Shown here: one piece after another, positions 7,341 to 15,357 of the stretch
How the letters are laid out: every line of letters begins with the position of its first letter
Numbering within the stretch: position 1 is the stretch's first letter
Assembly: GCA_015059155.1 (NCBI GenBank)
Contig: SVAX01000012.1
Coordinates: 1-34,282, forward strand
Origin: Bacillota bacterium
Lineage (GTDB): Bacteria > Bacillota_I > Bacilli_A > RF39 > UBA660
DNA: 34,282 nt
Reading direction: 5' to 3'
Made by a program: the position numbers and the translations under genes
The notes under the pieces: generated by a model
Told to the model about the DNA's origin: nothing
Databases searched by the model: none
Seen by the model: only the letters and a program-made list of their open reading frames with translations

Positions 7341-9509
7341 ATGAGAAAAGATAATCCAAATATAAATTTTGATGAATTACATGATAAGGTGTCAACCTAT
7401 ATAACAAATAAAGAAGATTTAAAATTAATAACTAAAGCTTATCTTTTTGCGTATGAAAAACATTTTGGACAAAAAAGACATACTGGAGAAGATTACATAG
7501 TACATCCTTTAAATGTTGCATATATTCTTGCTGATATAAATGCGGATTATCAAACTATTTGTGCCGCACTTCTTCACGATACAATCGAAGATTGTGATGT
7601 AACAAAAGAAGAATTAACTTTGGAATTTAGTTTGGAAATAGCTAATTTAGTTAATGGAGTAACTAAAATAAATAAACTTAATTTTAGTGGAGATAATGAG
7701 GCACTACTAGCTAATCATAGAAAAATAATAGTAGGGTTAACTGAAGATGTTAGAGTTATAATTATAAAACTTGCGGATAGACTTCATAACATGAGAACTC
7801 TATGGATATTAAGTGAAAAAAGTCAAAAGTCAAATGCAAAAGAAACGTTAGATATATTAGTTCCAATTGCTCATAGACTTGGTATGAATAAAATAAAAAG
7901 TGAATTAGAGGATTTATCACTTAGATATTCTAAGCCAGATGTATTTTTTTCTATAGTTGAAAAATTAAATCAATCAAAAGTAGAGAGAAATGCTAATGTA
8001 GAGTTAATGAAAGAATCATTAATTAATTTATTAAATAGTCATGGGATTAAACATAAAATAAAAGGTAGAGCTAAAAGTATATATAGTATTTATAAAAAAC
8101 TTGATACTGGTAGAAGGTTTAGTGATATATATGATTTACTTGCTCTTCGTATCTTTGTTGATACAGAACAAGATTGTTATCAAACATTAGGTTTGATACA
8201 TTCTAAATATAGACCTATACCTAAAAGATTTAAAGACTATATTGCAATGCCAAAAGAAAATGGATATCAGTCGCTCCATACAACAGTATTTGGTGAGAAT
8301 GGTCAACTTTATGAAATCCAAATAAGAACATATGAAATGGATAGACTTGCTGAGCATGGTATTGCATCACACTGGTCTTATAAAGAAAAAGGTAAGACTA
8401 TAATGCAATCTGCTATGGAAGAAAAATTACAATTCTTTAGATCTATTATGGAATTATCTCAAGAAGAAGATAATGATGAAACGTTTGTTAATAGTGTTAA
8501 AGAAGATGTGTTAAAGAAAATTATTTATGTATTTACTCCAAAAGGAGATGTAATTGAGTTACCAGTAGGGGCAACTCCAATAGATTTTGCTTATAGAGTA
8601 CATAGTAAAGTTGGAGATTCTATGGTAGGTGCTATTGTAAATGGAAATATAGTACCACTTGATTATAAATTACAAGATAATGATATAATAAAAATAAATA
8701 CAAATAAAGCCTCAACCCCTTCTAAAGAATGGATTAATATGGCATATACAGCTCAAGCAAGAAATAAAATAAAAGCATTCTTTAATAGAATTGATAAAGA
8801 AGAAAATCTTAAAAAAGGTGAAGAATTATTAACTAAAGAATTAAGAAGAAAAAAAATATCTTCATCAGAATTTTTTAAAGATGAAAATATTGATAAAATA
8901 TTAGATGAATTACACGTAGGAGATTTAACTGAATTATATATAAATATGGGGAATAATAAATTTAGTCCTGTATCAGTTGTAAATATATTTAATAGTGAAG
9001 AAATATCAAAAGAAGAGTTGATATTAAATAAAGTTAATAATAATATCGAAACTAAAATAAATGTAAAGAATGATATTATAGTAGAGGGAATAGATGAAAT
9101 AAAAGTAAATGTAGCTGCTTGTTGTAAACCTATTCCTGGTGATGTTATAGTAGGTTATATTACTAAAGGTAATGGTATTAGTGTACATAGAAGTGTTTGT
9201 CCTAATATAAGTGAATTAGATAAAAGACTTATAGATGTTTCTTGGAATGAAGAGATTGATAAAAAATATTCTACTAATATATTAGTTCATACATTGAAAA
9301 TAAGTAATAATAAAAATATATTAATAGATATTATATCTAAAACATCATCATCAGATGTAGTAATTCAAAGTATAAATACAATTAGTACCGATGATGATTA
9401 TATGTTTGATATAACACTACTTGTTCCTAATAAAGAAAGATTATTAAAATTTATTAATGATCTAGAAATGTTAGATAGTATAACTCGTGTAGAAAGAATT
9501 ATAAAATAG
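7341..9509 (+). CDS. relA: Bifunctional (p)ppGpp synthetase/hydrolase (Rel)
   Basis: Rel makes and degrades the alarmone (p)ppGpp in the stringent response. The 722-aa protein has the complete long-RSH layout. The HD hydrolase domain (about 30-160) includes His55 and His79-Asp80 (LLHDTIED). The synthetase domain (about 235-350) includes the RFKD motif (296-299), which marks the bifunctional class rather than the EXDD of synthetase-only RelA, plus GYQSLHT and YEIQIRT. A TGS domain follows (about 390-455, VFTPKGDVIELPVGATPIDF), then the Cys-Cys zinc-finger region (AACCKPIPGD) and a C-terminal ACT domain. ATG 7341 is preferred to the in-frame GTG at 7332 because GGTGGT is its ribosome site. It is followed 16 nt later by dtd, the usual Firmicute neighbour. 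A TATAAT lies at 7318-7323 without a clear -35. Confidence 0.96.
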   Translation: MRKDNPNINFDELHDKVSTYITNKEDLKLITKAYLFAYEKHFGQKRHTGEDYIVHPLNVAYILADINADYQTICAALLHDTIEDCDVTKEELTLEFSLEIANLVNGVTKINKLNFSGDNEALLANHRKIIVGLTEDVRVIIIKLADRLHNMRTLWILSEKSQKSNAKETLDILVPIAHRLGMNKIKSELEDLSLRYSKPDVFFSIVEKLNQSKVERNANVELMKESLINLLNSHGIKHKIKGRAKSIYSIYKKLDTGRRFSDIYDLLALRIFVDTEQDCYQTLGLIHSKYRPIPKRFKDYIAMPKENGYQSLHTTVFGENGQLYEIQIRTYEMDRLAEHGIASHWSYKEKGKTIMQSAMEEKLQFFRSIMELSQEEDNDETFVNSVKEDVLKKIIYVFTPKGDVIELPVGATPIDFAYRVHSKVGDSMVGAIVNGNIVPLDYKLQDNDIIKINTNKASTPSKEWINMAYTAQARNKIKAFFNRIDKEENLKKGEELLTKELRRKKISSSEFFKDENIDKILDELHVGDLTELYINMGNNKFSPVSVVNIFNSEEISKEELILNKVNNNIETKINVKNDIIVEGIDEIKVNVAACCKPIPGDVIVGYITKGNGISVHRSVCPNISELDKRLIDVSWNEEIDKKYSTNILVHTLKISNNKNILIDIISKTSSSDVVIQSINTISTDDDYMFDITLLVPNKERLLKFINDLEMLDSITRVERIIK

Positions 9510-9525
9510 TATTTAAAGGTGAAAA

Positions 9526-9966
9526 ATGAAAATATTAGTACAAAGAAGTTTAAAATCTAGTGTAATTGTTGATGAAAAAATAGTAGGGAGTATAGATAGT
9601 GGGTTTGTACTACTTGTTGGGTTTACTCATACTGATACTAGTAAAGATATAGATTATTTAGTAAATAAAGTTATTAATTTAAGAATATTTGATGATGAAA
9701 ATGGTATTATGAATAAAAGTATTCTTGATGTAGGAGGAAGTGTTTTAAGTATTTCGCAGTTTACTTTATATGCAGATACTAAAAAAGGTAATAGGCCAAG
9801 CTATATAAATGCTATGGGTGGAGAAAATTCTATAAAATTATATGAAGAATTTAATGAAAAGTTAAGTAATTTTGTTAGTGTAGAAACAGGAATATTTGGT
9901 GCCGATATGAAAGTAAGTATAACTAATGATGGACCTGTAACTATAATGTTAGAAAGTAGAGGATAA
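9526..9966 (+). CDS. dtd: D-aminoacyl-tRNA deacylase
   Basis: Dtd removes D-amino acids (and Gly from tRNA-Ala) mischarged onto tRNA, a chiral proofreading step. The 146-aa protein has the two diagnostic motifs of its cross-subunit active site: SQFTL (77-81), supplying the GQ/SQ backbone site, and NDGPVT (134-139), the NxGPxT motif. Length is standard. It sits between rel and an AI-2E family gene with almost no spacing (the next ATG begins 2 nt after its stop), so rel-dtd-AI-2E look like one operon. The ribosome site is AAAGGTG. Confidence 0.96.
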   Translation: MKILVQRSLKSSVIVDEKIVGSIDSGFVLLVGFTHTDTSKDIDYLVNKVINLRIFDDENGIMNKSILDVGGSVLSISQFTLYADTKKGNRPSYINAMGGENSIKLYEEFNEKLSNFVSVETGIFGADMKVSITNDGPVTIMLESRG

Positions 9967-9967
9967 C

Positions 9968-11029
9968 ATGTTTAAAAATAAAGTAAATTTTAAATTAGTA
10001 AATATAGCTATAGTAGTTCTAATAGTTTTCTTGTTATATCAAACAGGCCATTTATGGATGGGTATAACAGATAAAATATTACAAATATGTTTGCCTTTCT
10101 TATTTGCATTTGCTATGGCTTATGCAGTACAACCTTTTTTACAAAAAATGATTGATAAAAAAATCCCTAAATGGTTAGGTATAATAATAATAATTTTTGT
10201 TATATTATCTTTAGCTTCACTTGTAATTTACTTAATAACTACTGTTATGATAAGCCAGATGACTAGTTTATTTAATAATATAATTCAATTTATTAATTCT
10301 TTAGGGCAGACTAGTTTTGACTTTAACTTAGTTGGACTTGAAACTAGTTTAACCGATACATTTAGAACAATACTTACTAATTTAGGTACTTATGTATCAG
10401 ATGGGGCAATCAATATAATTGATTCATCTTTAGGAGTTATTTCAACGATATTTATAGTATTTGCTGCATTTATTTATTTCTTAATTGATATGGATAAGAT
10501 AAGAGAAGAAATTAAATTTTTCTTTAGTAAAAAAAGTAAAAAAACATTTAACTATGTTAGAACTTTAGACCACCAAATGAAAAATTATTTAAATGGTATG
10601 GTACAAGTAATTATAATAACTTTAGTAGAGTATACATTAGTTTATACAATAATTGGTCATCCGAATGCTATTCTTTTAGGCTTTTTAGCAGCTGTTGCTA
10701 ATCTTATCCCATATTTTGGAGGAATTGCAGTTAATATAATTGCTGCTATTACTGCTGTTGTAGTAAGTCCAGGATTACTTTTTAGAACTATTATCGCGTT
10801 TGCTATATTAAGCGCTATTGACAGTTATGTAATAAATCCTACTGTATATGGAAAAACTAACTCAATTCATCCACTAGTAACTATAATGGCTTTATTTGCA
10901 GGAGGAATATTATTTGGAATACTTGGTGTATTTATCTCGTTCCCACTTGCTATTATAGTTGTTACAACTCATAAATATTATAAAGAAGATATAACTCGTA
11001 ATATAAAAAAAGTAAGAAATAATGATTGA
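9968..11029 (+). CDS. AI-2E family (PerM/YtvI-like) polytopic membrane protein
   Basis: This 353-aa membrane protein has the AI-2E family pattern: two or three N-terminal TM segments (about 10-30, 34-55, 65-90), an amphipathic mid-region (about 95-145), and a C-terminal bundle. Recognisable blocks are LIPYFGGIAVNIIAAI, NPTVYGKTNSIHPL and FISFPLAIIVV. Members are proposed exporters or ion antiporters; the substrate cannot be told from sequence, and a quorum-sensing role should not be assumed. It starts 2 nt after the dtd stop and so is translationally linked to it. A hisS promoter begins over its stop codon. Confidence 0.88.
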   Translation: MFKNKVNFKLVNIAIVVLIVFLLYQTGHLWMGITDKILQICLPFLFAFAMAYAVQPFLQKMIDKKIPKWLGIIIIIFVILSLASLVIYLITTVMISQMTSLFNNIIQFINSLGQTSFDFNLVGLETSLTDTFRTILTNLGTYVSDGAINIIDSSLGVISTIFIVFAAFIYFLIDMDKIREEIKFFFSKKSKKTFNYVRTLDHQMKNYLNGMVQVIIITLVEYTLVYTIIGHPNAILLGFLAAVANLIPYFGGIAVNIIAAITAVVVSPGLLFRTIIAFAILSAIDSYVINPTVYGKTNSIHPLVTIMALFAGGILFGILGVFISFPLAIIVVTTHKYYKEDITRNIKKVRNND

Positions 11030-11054
11030 TAAAATAGTAAAAAAATTGTATACT
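11026..11054 (+). promoter_or_regulatory. Sigma-A promoter for hisS
   Basis: TTGATA at 11026-11031 and TATACT at 11049-11054 are separated by 17 bp. The -35 overlaps the stop codon of the preceding gene. An 8-bp inverted repeat (AAATAGTA / TACTATTT) overlaps the spacer and -10 and could be a weak terminator or an operator. Confidence 0.7.
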
Positions 11055-11078
11055 ATTTAAAACGAAAGAAGTGATTAT

Positions 11079-12347
11079 ATGATACAAAAAGCAAAAGGTA
11101 CTTATGATGTATTTGGTGAGTATGGTAAACGACTTTTATATGTTGAAGAATTAATCGAAGGATTAATGGAAAAGTATAATTATGAATACTTTAGAACTCC
11201 AATATTTGAATCTAGTAATTTATTCCACAGAGGTGTAGGAGAAACCACTGATATAGTAACTAAAGAAACTTATGATTTTAAGGATAGAGGTAATAGAGAT
11301 TTAACTTTACGTCCTGAAGGTACTGCTAGTATAGTTAGAAGTTTTATAGAAAATAAAATGTATGGAAATCATACAATACCAGTTAAAGCATGGTATTATG
11401 GTCCTATGTTTAGATATGAGAGGCCTCAATCAGGAAGGTTTAGAGAATTCTATCAATTTGGTGTAGAAGTATTTGGTACTGATGATCCAATTGCTGATGC
11501 AGAAGTTATAAGTATACCAGTTAATCTTTATAAATTATTAGGTTTAAAGGGAATAAAAGTAAATATTAATACATTAGGTGATAGTGAGTCTAGAGAAATG
11601 TATAGACAAGCTTTAATTAAATATTTTGAACCATATATAAATGAATTATGTGAAGATTGTAAAGAAAGATTTATAAAAAATCCTTTAAGAATATTAGATT
11701 GTAAAGTGGATGCTAAATCAGAGATATTAAAGAATGCTCCAAAAACTATTGATTATTTAAATGAATCTAGTAAAAAACATTTTGAAGAAGTAAAAAAATA
11801 TTTAGATAGTATGCATATAGAATATGAAGTAAACACTAATTTAGTTAGAGGATTAGATTATTATACTCATACTGTATTTGAAGTTGAAGCTAGTGTAGAA
11901 GGCTTTGGTAGTCAAAATGTTTTATGTGGTGGAGGAAGATATGATAATTTAGTAGAAACTTTAGATGGACCTAAAACTAGTGGTGTTGGGTTTGCTATGG
12001 GACTTGAAAGACTTATGACTGCTTTAGATTATGAAAAAGTAGAAATGCCTTTAATAAATGGTATTGATTGTTATATTATTCCTATGAGTGAAAATGAAAA
12101 AGAATATGCTACTCATTTATGTATGGAACTTAGACTTAATGGTTTTATTACGGATATAGATTATAATAATAGAAATCTAAAAAATAATTTTAAAAACGCA
12201 GATAGACTTAATAGTAGATTTGTTATTATTATAGGAGAAGAAGAAAAAAATAGTAATATAATTACGATAAAAAATAATGATACAAAAGAAGAATATAAAG
12301 TAAAATATGAAGAATTAATAGATTTTTTAGATGAACACATTAATTAA
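11079..12347 (+). CDS. hisS: Histidyl-tRNA synthetase
   Basis: Class II synthetase charging tRNA-His; 422 aa, normal length. Visible blocks are motif 1 (FRTPIFESSNLF), the TLRPEGTAS stretch, motif 2 (FRYERPQSGRFREFYQFG), the two histidine-binding motifs RGLDYYTHTVFE and GGGRYDNL, and motif 3 (GVGFAMGLERL). A C-terminal anticodon-binding domain covers about 330-422. It has its own promoter at 11026-11054 and a strong terminator immediately after. Unlike aspS and pheST in this window it has no T-box leader: the gap to the upstream gene is only 49 bp. Confidence 0.97.
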   Translation: MIQKAKGTYDVFGEYGKRLLYVEELIEGLMEKYNYEYFRTPIFESSNLFHRGVGETTDIVTKETYDFKDRGNRDLTLRPEGTASIVRSFIENKMYGNHTIPVKAWYYGPMFRYERPQSGRFREFYQFGVEVFGTDDPIADAEVISIPVNLYKLLGLKGIKVNINTLGDSESREMYRQALIKYFEPYINELCEDCKERFIKNPLRILDCKVDAKSEILKNAPKTIDYLNESSKKHFEEVKKYLDSMHIEYEVNTNLVRGLDYYTHTVFEVEASVEGFGSQNVLCGGGRYDNLVETLDGPKTSGVGFAMGLERLMTALDYEKVEMPLINGIDCYIIPMSENEKEYATHLCMELRLNGFITDIDYNNRNLKNNFKNADRLNSRFVIIIGEEEKNSNIITIKNNDTKEEYKVKYEELIDFLDEHIN

Positions 12348-12374
12348 GAATTGACAAAAAGTCAATTCTTTTTT
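12346..12374 (+). terminator. Intrinsic terminator after hisS
   Basis: Perfect ten-pair stem AAGAATTGAC / GTCAATTCTT with an AAAAA loop and a T-tract. The left arm overlaps the hisS stop codon. Confidence 0.92.
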
Positions 12375-12401
12375 ATACTTTATATTATAGGAGTGTGTTT
12401 T

Positions 12402-13265
12402 ATGAGGAATAGAAGAGATGGAAAAATAATAAAAGATATAAATGGAATGTTTCAATTAATGTTAGATTTAAAACCTAAAAGGTGTGATAGTGATGTTTTT
12501 ATAAATCAAAAAATGGATGTTACTAAATTAGTTGAATATGTAGAAAAGAAGAAAAAAGATGGTAAAGATATTACTTATTTTCATACTTTTTTAACAGCTA
12601 TAGGTAAAACTTTTTATAATAGACCTAAATTAAATAGATTTATCGCAAATCGTCATGTTTATGAGCACAATGATATAACAATTTCTTTTGTTGCTAAAGT
12701 ATCATTTGATGATAGAAGTGAAGAAATAATGGTTATGATACCAATAGATGAAAAAGATAATATTAATACAATAAGTAAAAAAGTTAAAGATAAAGTAGAT
12801 AGCATAAGAAATAAAAAGGCAGTTAAGGAAGGTGCTAATAGTGCTATTGACGTTGTTGGTAAATTACCTAATATAATAAGAGTTCCTCTTATGGGACTAT
12901 TTAAATGGATGGATAAAAAAGATTTACTTCCAAAAAGTCTTATAAAAGATAATTTATATTATAGTAGTATAATAGTTTCTAATTTAGGTGCTATTAAATG
13001 TGGAGCAATATACCATAATCTTACTGATTTTGGTACTTGTTCATCTCTTGCTACAATGGGAGAAATAAAAAAAGAAGAAATAATAAATAGTAAAGGTAAA
13101 AAAGAAATTAGAAGTATATGTGAGTTTGGGATTAATTTAGATGAAAGAATAGCTGATGGATATTATTTTGCTAAATCTGTACAATTACTTCAATATATAT
13201 TTGATAATCCTGAATTATTAGAAGAAGATGTTTCAAGTAAAATAAAAGTTAATGAAATTAGATAA
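12402..13265 (+). CDS. Stand-alone 2-oxoacid dehydrogenase E2-like acyltransferase domain protein
   Basis: The 287-aa protein is a free-standing CAT/E2-type catalytic domain, without the lipoyl or E1/E3-binding domains of true E2 subunits. Family features are the FLTAIGKTFYNRPKLNRFI block, SNLGAIKCGAIYHNLTDFGT (form of S-x-G near the acyl site) and the C-terminal active-site region. That region reads LDERIADG (residues 247-253), where E2 enzymes have DHRxxDG: the catalytic His is replaced by Glu248 while the Asp-Gly pair is kept. Classical acyltransfer is therefore doubtful. ATG 12402 is used because AGGAG precedes it; the frame runs open upstream through the hisS terminator. It is monocistronic between that terminator and the aspS T-box. 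No dehydrogenase subunits are nearby. Confidence 0.75.
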   Translation: MRNRRDGKIIKDINGMFQLMLDLKPKRCDSDVFINQKMDVTKLVEYVEKKKKDGKDITYFHTFLTAIGKTFYNRPKLNRFIANRHVYEHNDITISFVAKVSFDDRSEEIMVMIPIDEKDNINTISKKVKDKVDSIRNKKAVKEGANSAIDVVGKLPNIIRVPLMGLFKWMDKKDLLPKSLIKDNLYYSSIIVSNLGAIKCGAIYHNLTDFGTCSSLATMGEIKKEEIINSKGKKEIRSICEFGINLDERIADGYYFAKSVQLLQYIFDNPELLEEDVSSKIKVNEIR

Positions 13266-13270
13266 AAATA

Positions 13271-13298
13271 TTGAAAAAAATAAAAATAATGTTATAAT
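13271..13298 (+). promoter_or_regulatory. Sigma-A promoter for the aspS T-box transcript
   Basis: TTGAAA at 13271-13276 and TATAAT at 13293-13298 with a 16-bp spacer, just after the stop of the E2-like gene. Transcription would start near 13305, a few nucleotides before T-box stem I. Confidence 0.8.
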
Positions 13299-13307
13299 AT
13301 AGTTGTA

Positions 13308-13500
13308 TTTGTTTGAAAGAGTATATATAAATAATTTAAAGAGAGTTAGTGGTGGTGTAAACTAATAATGATTTTATATAGAAAGACATCAAACGTTAAA
13401 TAATCGGGTAACTACGTTAAAAGTTATAAAGGTAGAGTAAATCTATGAATCAAGGTGGCACAGCGATCATATCGCCCTTGTATTTATGGATTTTTTTATT
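13308..13500 (+). ncRNA. T-box riboswitch, aspartate-specific, upstream of aspS
   Basis: The leader senses uncharged tRNA-Asp and controls read-through into aspS. The base of stem I pairs GTTTGA (13311-13316) with TCAAAC (13389-13394), and an upper helix pairs the TATATA tracts at 13322-13327 and 13375-13380. The internal loop between them holds GAAA then GAC (13385-13387) then A, which is the specifier position with an Asp codon. The T-box sequence AGGTGGCACAGCGA lies at 13453-13466. Its TGGC (13456-13459) is complementary to a GCCA 3' end, as expected for tRNA-Asp with discriminator G73. The competing terminator pairs CAAGG/CCTTG (13451-13455/13476-13480) and GCGAT/ATCGC (13463-13467/13471-13475), followed by T7. 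The TGGCACA bulge is the antiterminator bulge. Confidence 0.93.
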
Positions 13501-13514
13501 TAAAGGAGGAATTT

Positions 13515-15257
13515 ATGAAAAAATATAATAATGGAACATTTACAATTAAAAATGTAGGAGAAAAAGTAGAATTGTATGGTTGGGTGTCAAAAGCTAGAAA
13601 TCTTGGTGGATTAATATTTGTTGATCTTAGAGATAGAAGTGGTATTATTCAATTGGCTTTTAGACCAGAAAATAAATATTATGACATAGCAAATTCTCTT
13701 AGAAATGAATATGTTATAAAAGTAATAGGTACAATAGTAGAAAGAGAAAATAAAAATGTAAATATACCGACTGGAGAAATAGAAGTAGATGTGGAATCTT
13801 TAGAATTAATTAATAAAAGTATTGAATTACCATTTTCAATATCTGATGACGTAAATGCACTAGAAGATACAAGGCTTAAATACCGTTATTTAGATTTAAG
13901 AAGAAATAATATTCAATCAAACTTAATATTAAGACATAAAGTATGTTTACTAGCAAGAAATTATTTATCAAATTTAGGATTTTTAGAATTAGAAACTCCA
14001 ATACTTTGTAAAAGCACTCCAGAAGGAGCAAGAGATTATTTAGTACCATCAAGAGTATTTAATGGAAAATTTTATGCTTTACCACAATCTCCACAAATAT
14101 ACAAACAATTACTTATGATAGGTGGCATGGAAAAATATTTTCAAATTGCTCGTTGTTTTAGAGATGAAGATTTAAGAGCTGATAGACAACCTGAATTTAC
14201 TCAAATAGATATTGAAATGAGCTTTGCTGATGAAGAGGATATTTGGGGAATTACAGAAGGATTAATGAATAATATTTTTAAAGAATTAAAAGGTATTGAA
14301 TTAGAAAAGTTTCCTCGTATTTCTTATAGTGAATGTATGAGACGTTACGGTAGTGATAAACCTGATACTCGTTTTGAAATGGAACTTAATAATGTATCAG
14401 AAATATTTAATAATACAGAGTTTACAATTTTTAAAAACATTTTAGAAGAAAATGGAATTATAAATGCAATAGTTGTTAAAAATGCAGCAGATAAATATTC
14501 AAGAAAAGATTTAGATAAATTAACAGAATTTGTTAAAGTTTATGGTGCTAAGGCTTTATCATGTTTAAAATATAATGATAGTGAATTTACTGGTTCTATT
14601 GCTAAAGTAATTAATGAAACAGAAAAACAAGAATTAATTAAAAAATTAAATATAGAAGAAAATGATATGGTTTTATTAATTGCAGATAAACAAAAAGTTG
14701 TTTATGCATCATTAGGTGCTCTTCGAATTAAATTAGGTCGCGATTTAAATCTAATAGATGAATCAAAATATAATTTTTTATGGGTAACAAATTTCCCTAT
14801 GTTTGAATATAGCGAAGAAGAAAATAGATATGTAGCATGTCATCATCCATTTACTGCACCTAATAAAGAAGATATTGATAAACTTATGACGGATAAAGAA
14901 AACTGTTATTCAAGAGCATACGATTTAGTTTTAAATGGATATGAATTACTTAGTGGATCAGTTCGTATACATGATGAAGAAACTCAATCAAAAGTATTTG
15001 AATCAATAGGTTTAACTATGGATGAAGCTAAAGATAAGTTTGGATTCTTCTTAGATGCATTTAAATATGGTGCTCCTAATCATTGCGGTGTAGGAATTGG
15101 ATTAGAAAGATTAATAATGATCTTAGCTGGTACTGATAATATACGTGACGTAGTTGCTTTTCCTAAAACAGCTTCTGCATCTGATTTAATGAGTGAGTGT
15201 CCAAGTGAAGTTCATGAAAAACAATTGATGGAACTTGGATTAGAAATAAAAAAATAG
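13515..15257 (+). CDS. aspS: Aspartyl-tRNA synthetase
   Basis: Bacterial-type class II AspRS, 580 aa, charging tRNA-Asp (possibly also tRNA-Asn in non-discriminating forms; not decidable here). The N-terminal OB-fold anticodon domain (about 1-110) includes YGWVSKARNLGG and VDLRDRSGIIQL. Then come QSPQIYKQLLMIGG, motif 2 (CFRDEDLRADRQPEFTQID), the bacterial GAD insertion domain (about 275-410), and motif 3 (GIGLERLIMILAG). The true ATG at 13515 follows AAAGGAGGA; an in-frame ATG at 13455 lies inside the T-box and would be wrong. It is controlled by the T-box leader and followed by a terminator, so it is monocistronic. Confidence 0.97.
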   Translation: MKKYNNGTFTIKNVGEKVELYGWVSKARNLGGLIFVDLRDRSGIIQLAFRPENKYYDIANSLRNEYVIKVIGTIVERENKNVNIPTGEIEVDVESLELINKSIELPFSISDDVNALEDTRLKYRYLDLRRNNIQSNLILRHKVCLLARNYLSNLGFLELETPILCKSTPEGARDYLVPSRVFNGKFYALPQSPQIYKQLLMIGGMEKYFQIARCFRDEDLRADRQPEFTQIDIEMSFADEEDIWGITEGLMNNIFKELKGIELEKFPRISYSECMRRYGSDKPDTRFEMELNNVSEIFNNTEFTIFKNILEENGIINAIVVKNAADKYSRKDLDKLTEFVKVYGAKALSCLKYNDSEFTGSIAKVINETEKQELIKKLNIEENDMVLLIADKQKVVYASLGALRIKLGRDLNLIDESKYNFLWVTNFPMFEYSEEENRYVACHHPFTAPNKEDIDKLMTDKENCYSRAYDLVLNGYELLSGSVRIHDEETQSKVFESIGLTMDEAKDKFGFFLDAFKYGAPNHCGVGIGLERLIMILAGTDNIRDVVAFPKTASASDLMSECPSEVHEKQLMELGLEIKK

Positions 15258-15283
15258 AATAGCTTTTAAGTTATTCTTTTTTT
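15256..15283 (+). terminator. Intrinsic terminator after aspS
   Basis: AGAATAGCTT at 15256-15265 pairs with AAGTTATTCT at 15268-15277 (one G-T pair, tight loop), followed by a T-tract. Confidence 0.85.
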
Positions 15284-15292
15284 CAAAAACAT

Positions 15293-15321
15293 TTGATTTT
15301 AATTAATTTTTATTATATAAT
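15293..15321 (+). promoter_or_regulatory. Sigma-A promoter for the SPFH gene
   Basis: TTGATT at 15293-15298 and a perfect TATAAT at 15316-15321, spacer 17 bp. It lies 37 bp before the start codon. Confidence 0.78.
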
Positions 15322-15357
15322 GATATTAGTATATAGTATACAAGGAAGGGTGATAAA

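Noticed and set aside
11030-11078. T-box or other leader upstream of hisS
   Set aside because: The gap is only 49 bp and holds a promoter; no T-box motif is present.
13455-13514. 20-residue N-terminal extension of AspS from an upstream ATG
   Set aside because: It lies inside the T-box terminator; the real start at 13515 has a strong ribosome site and matches the family start.
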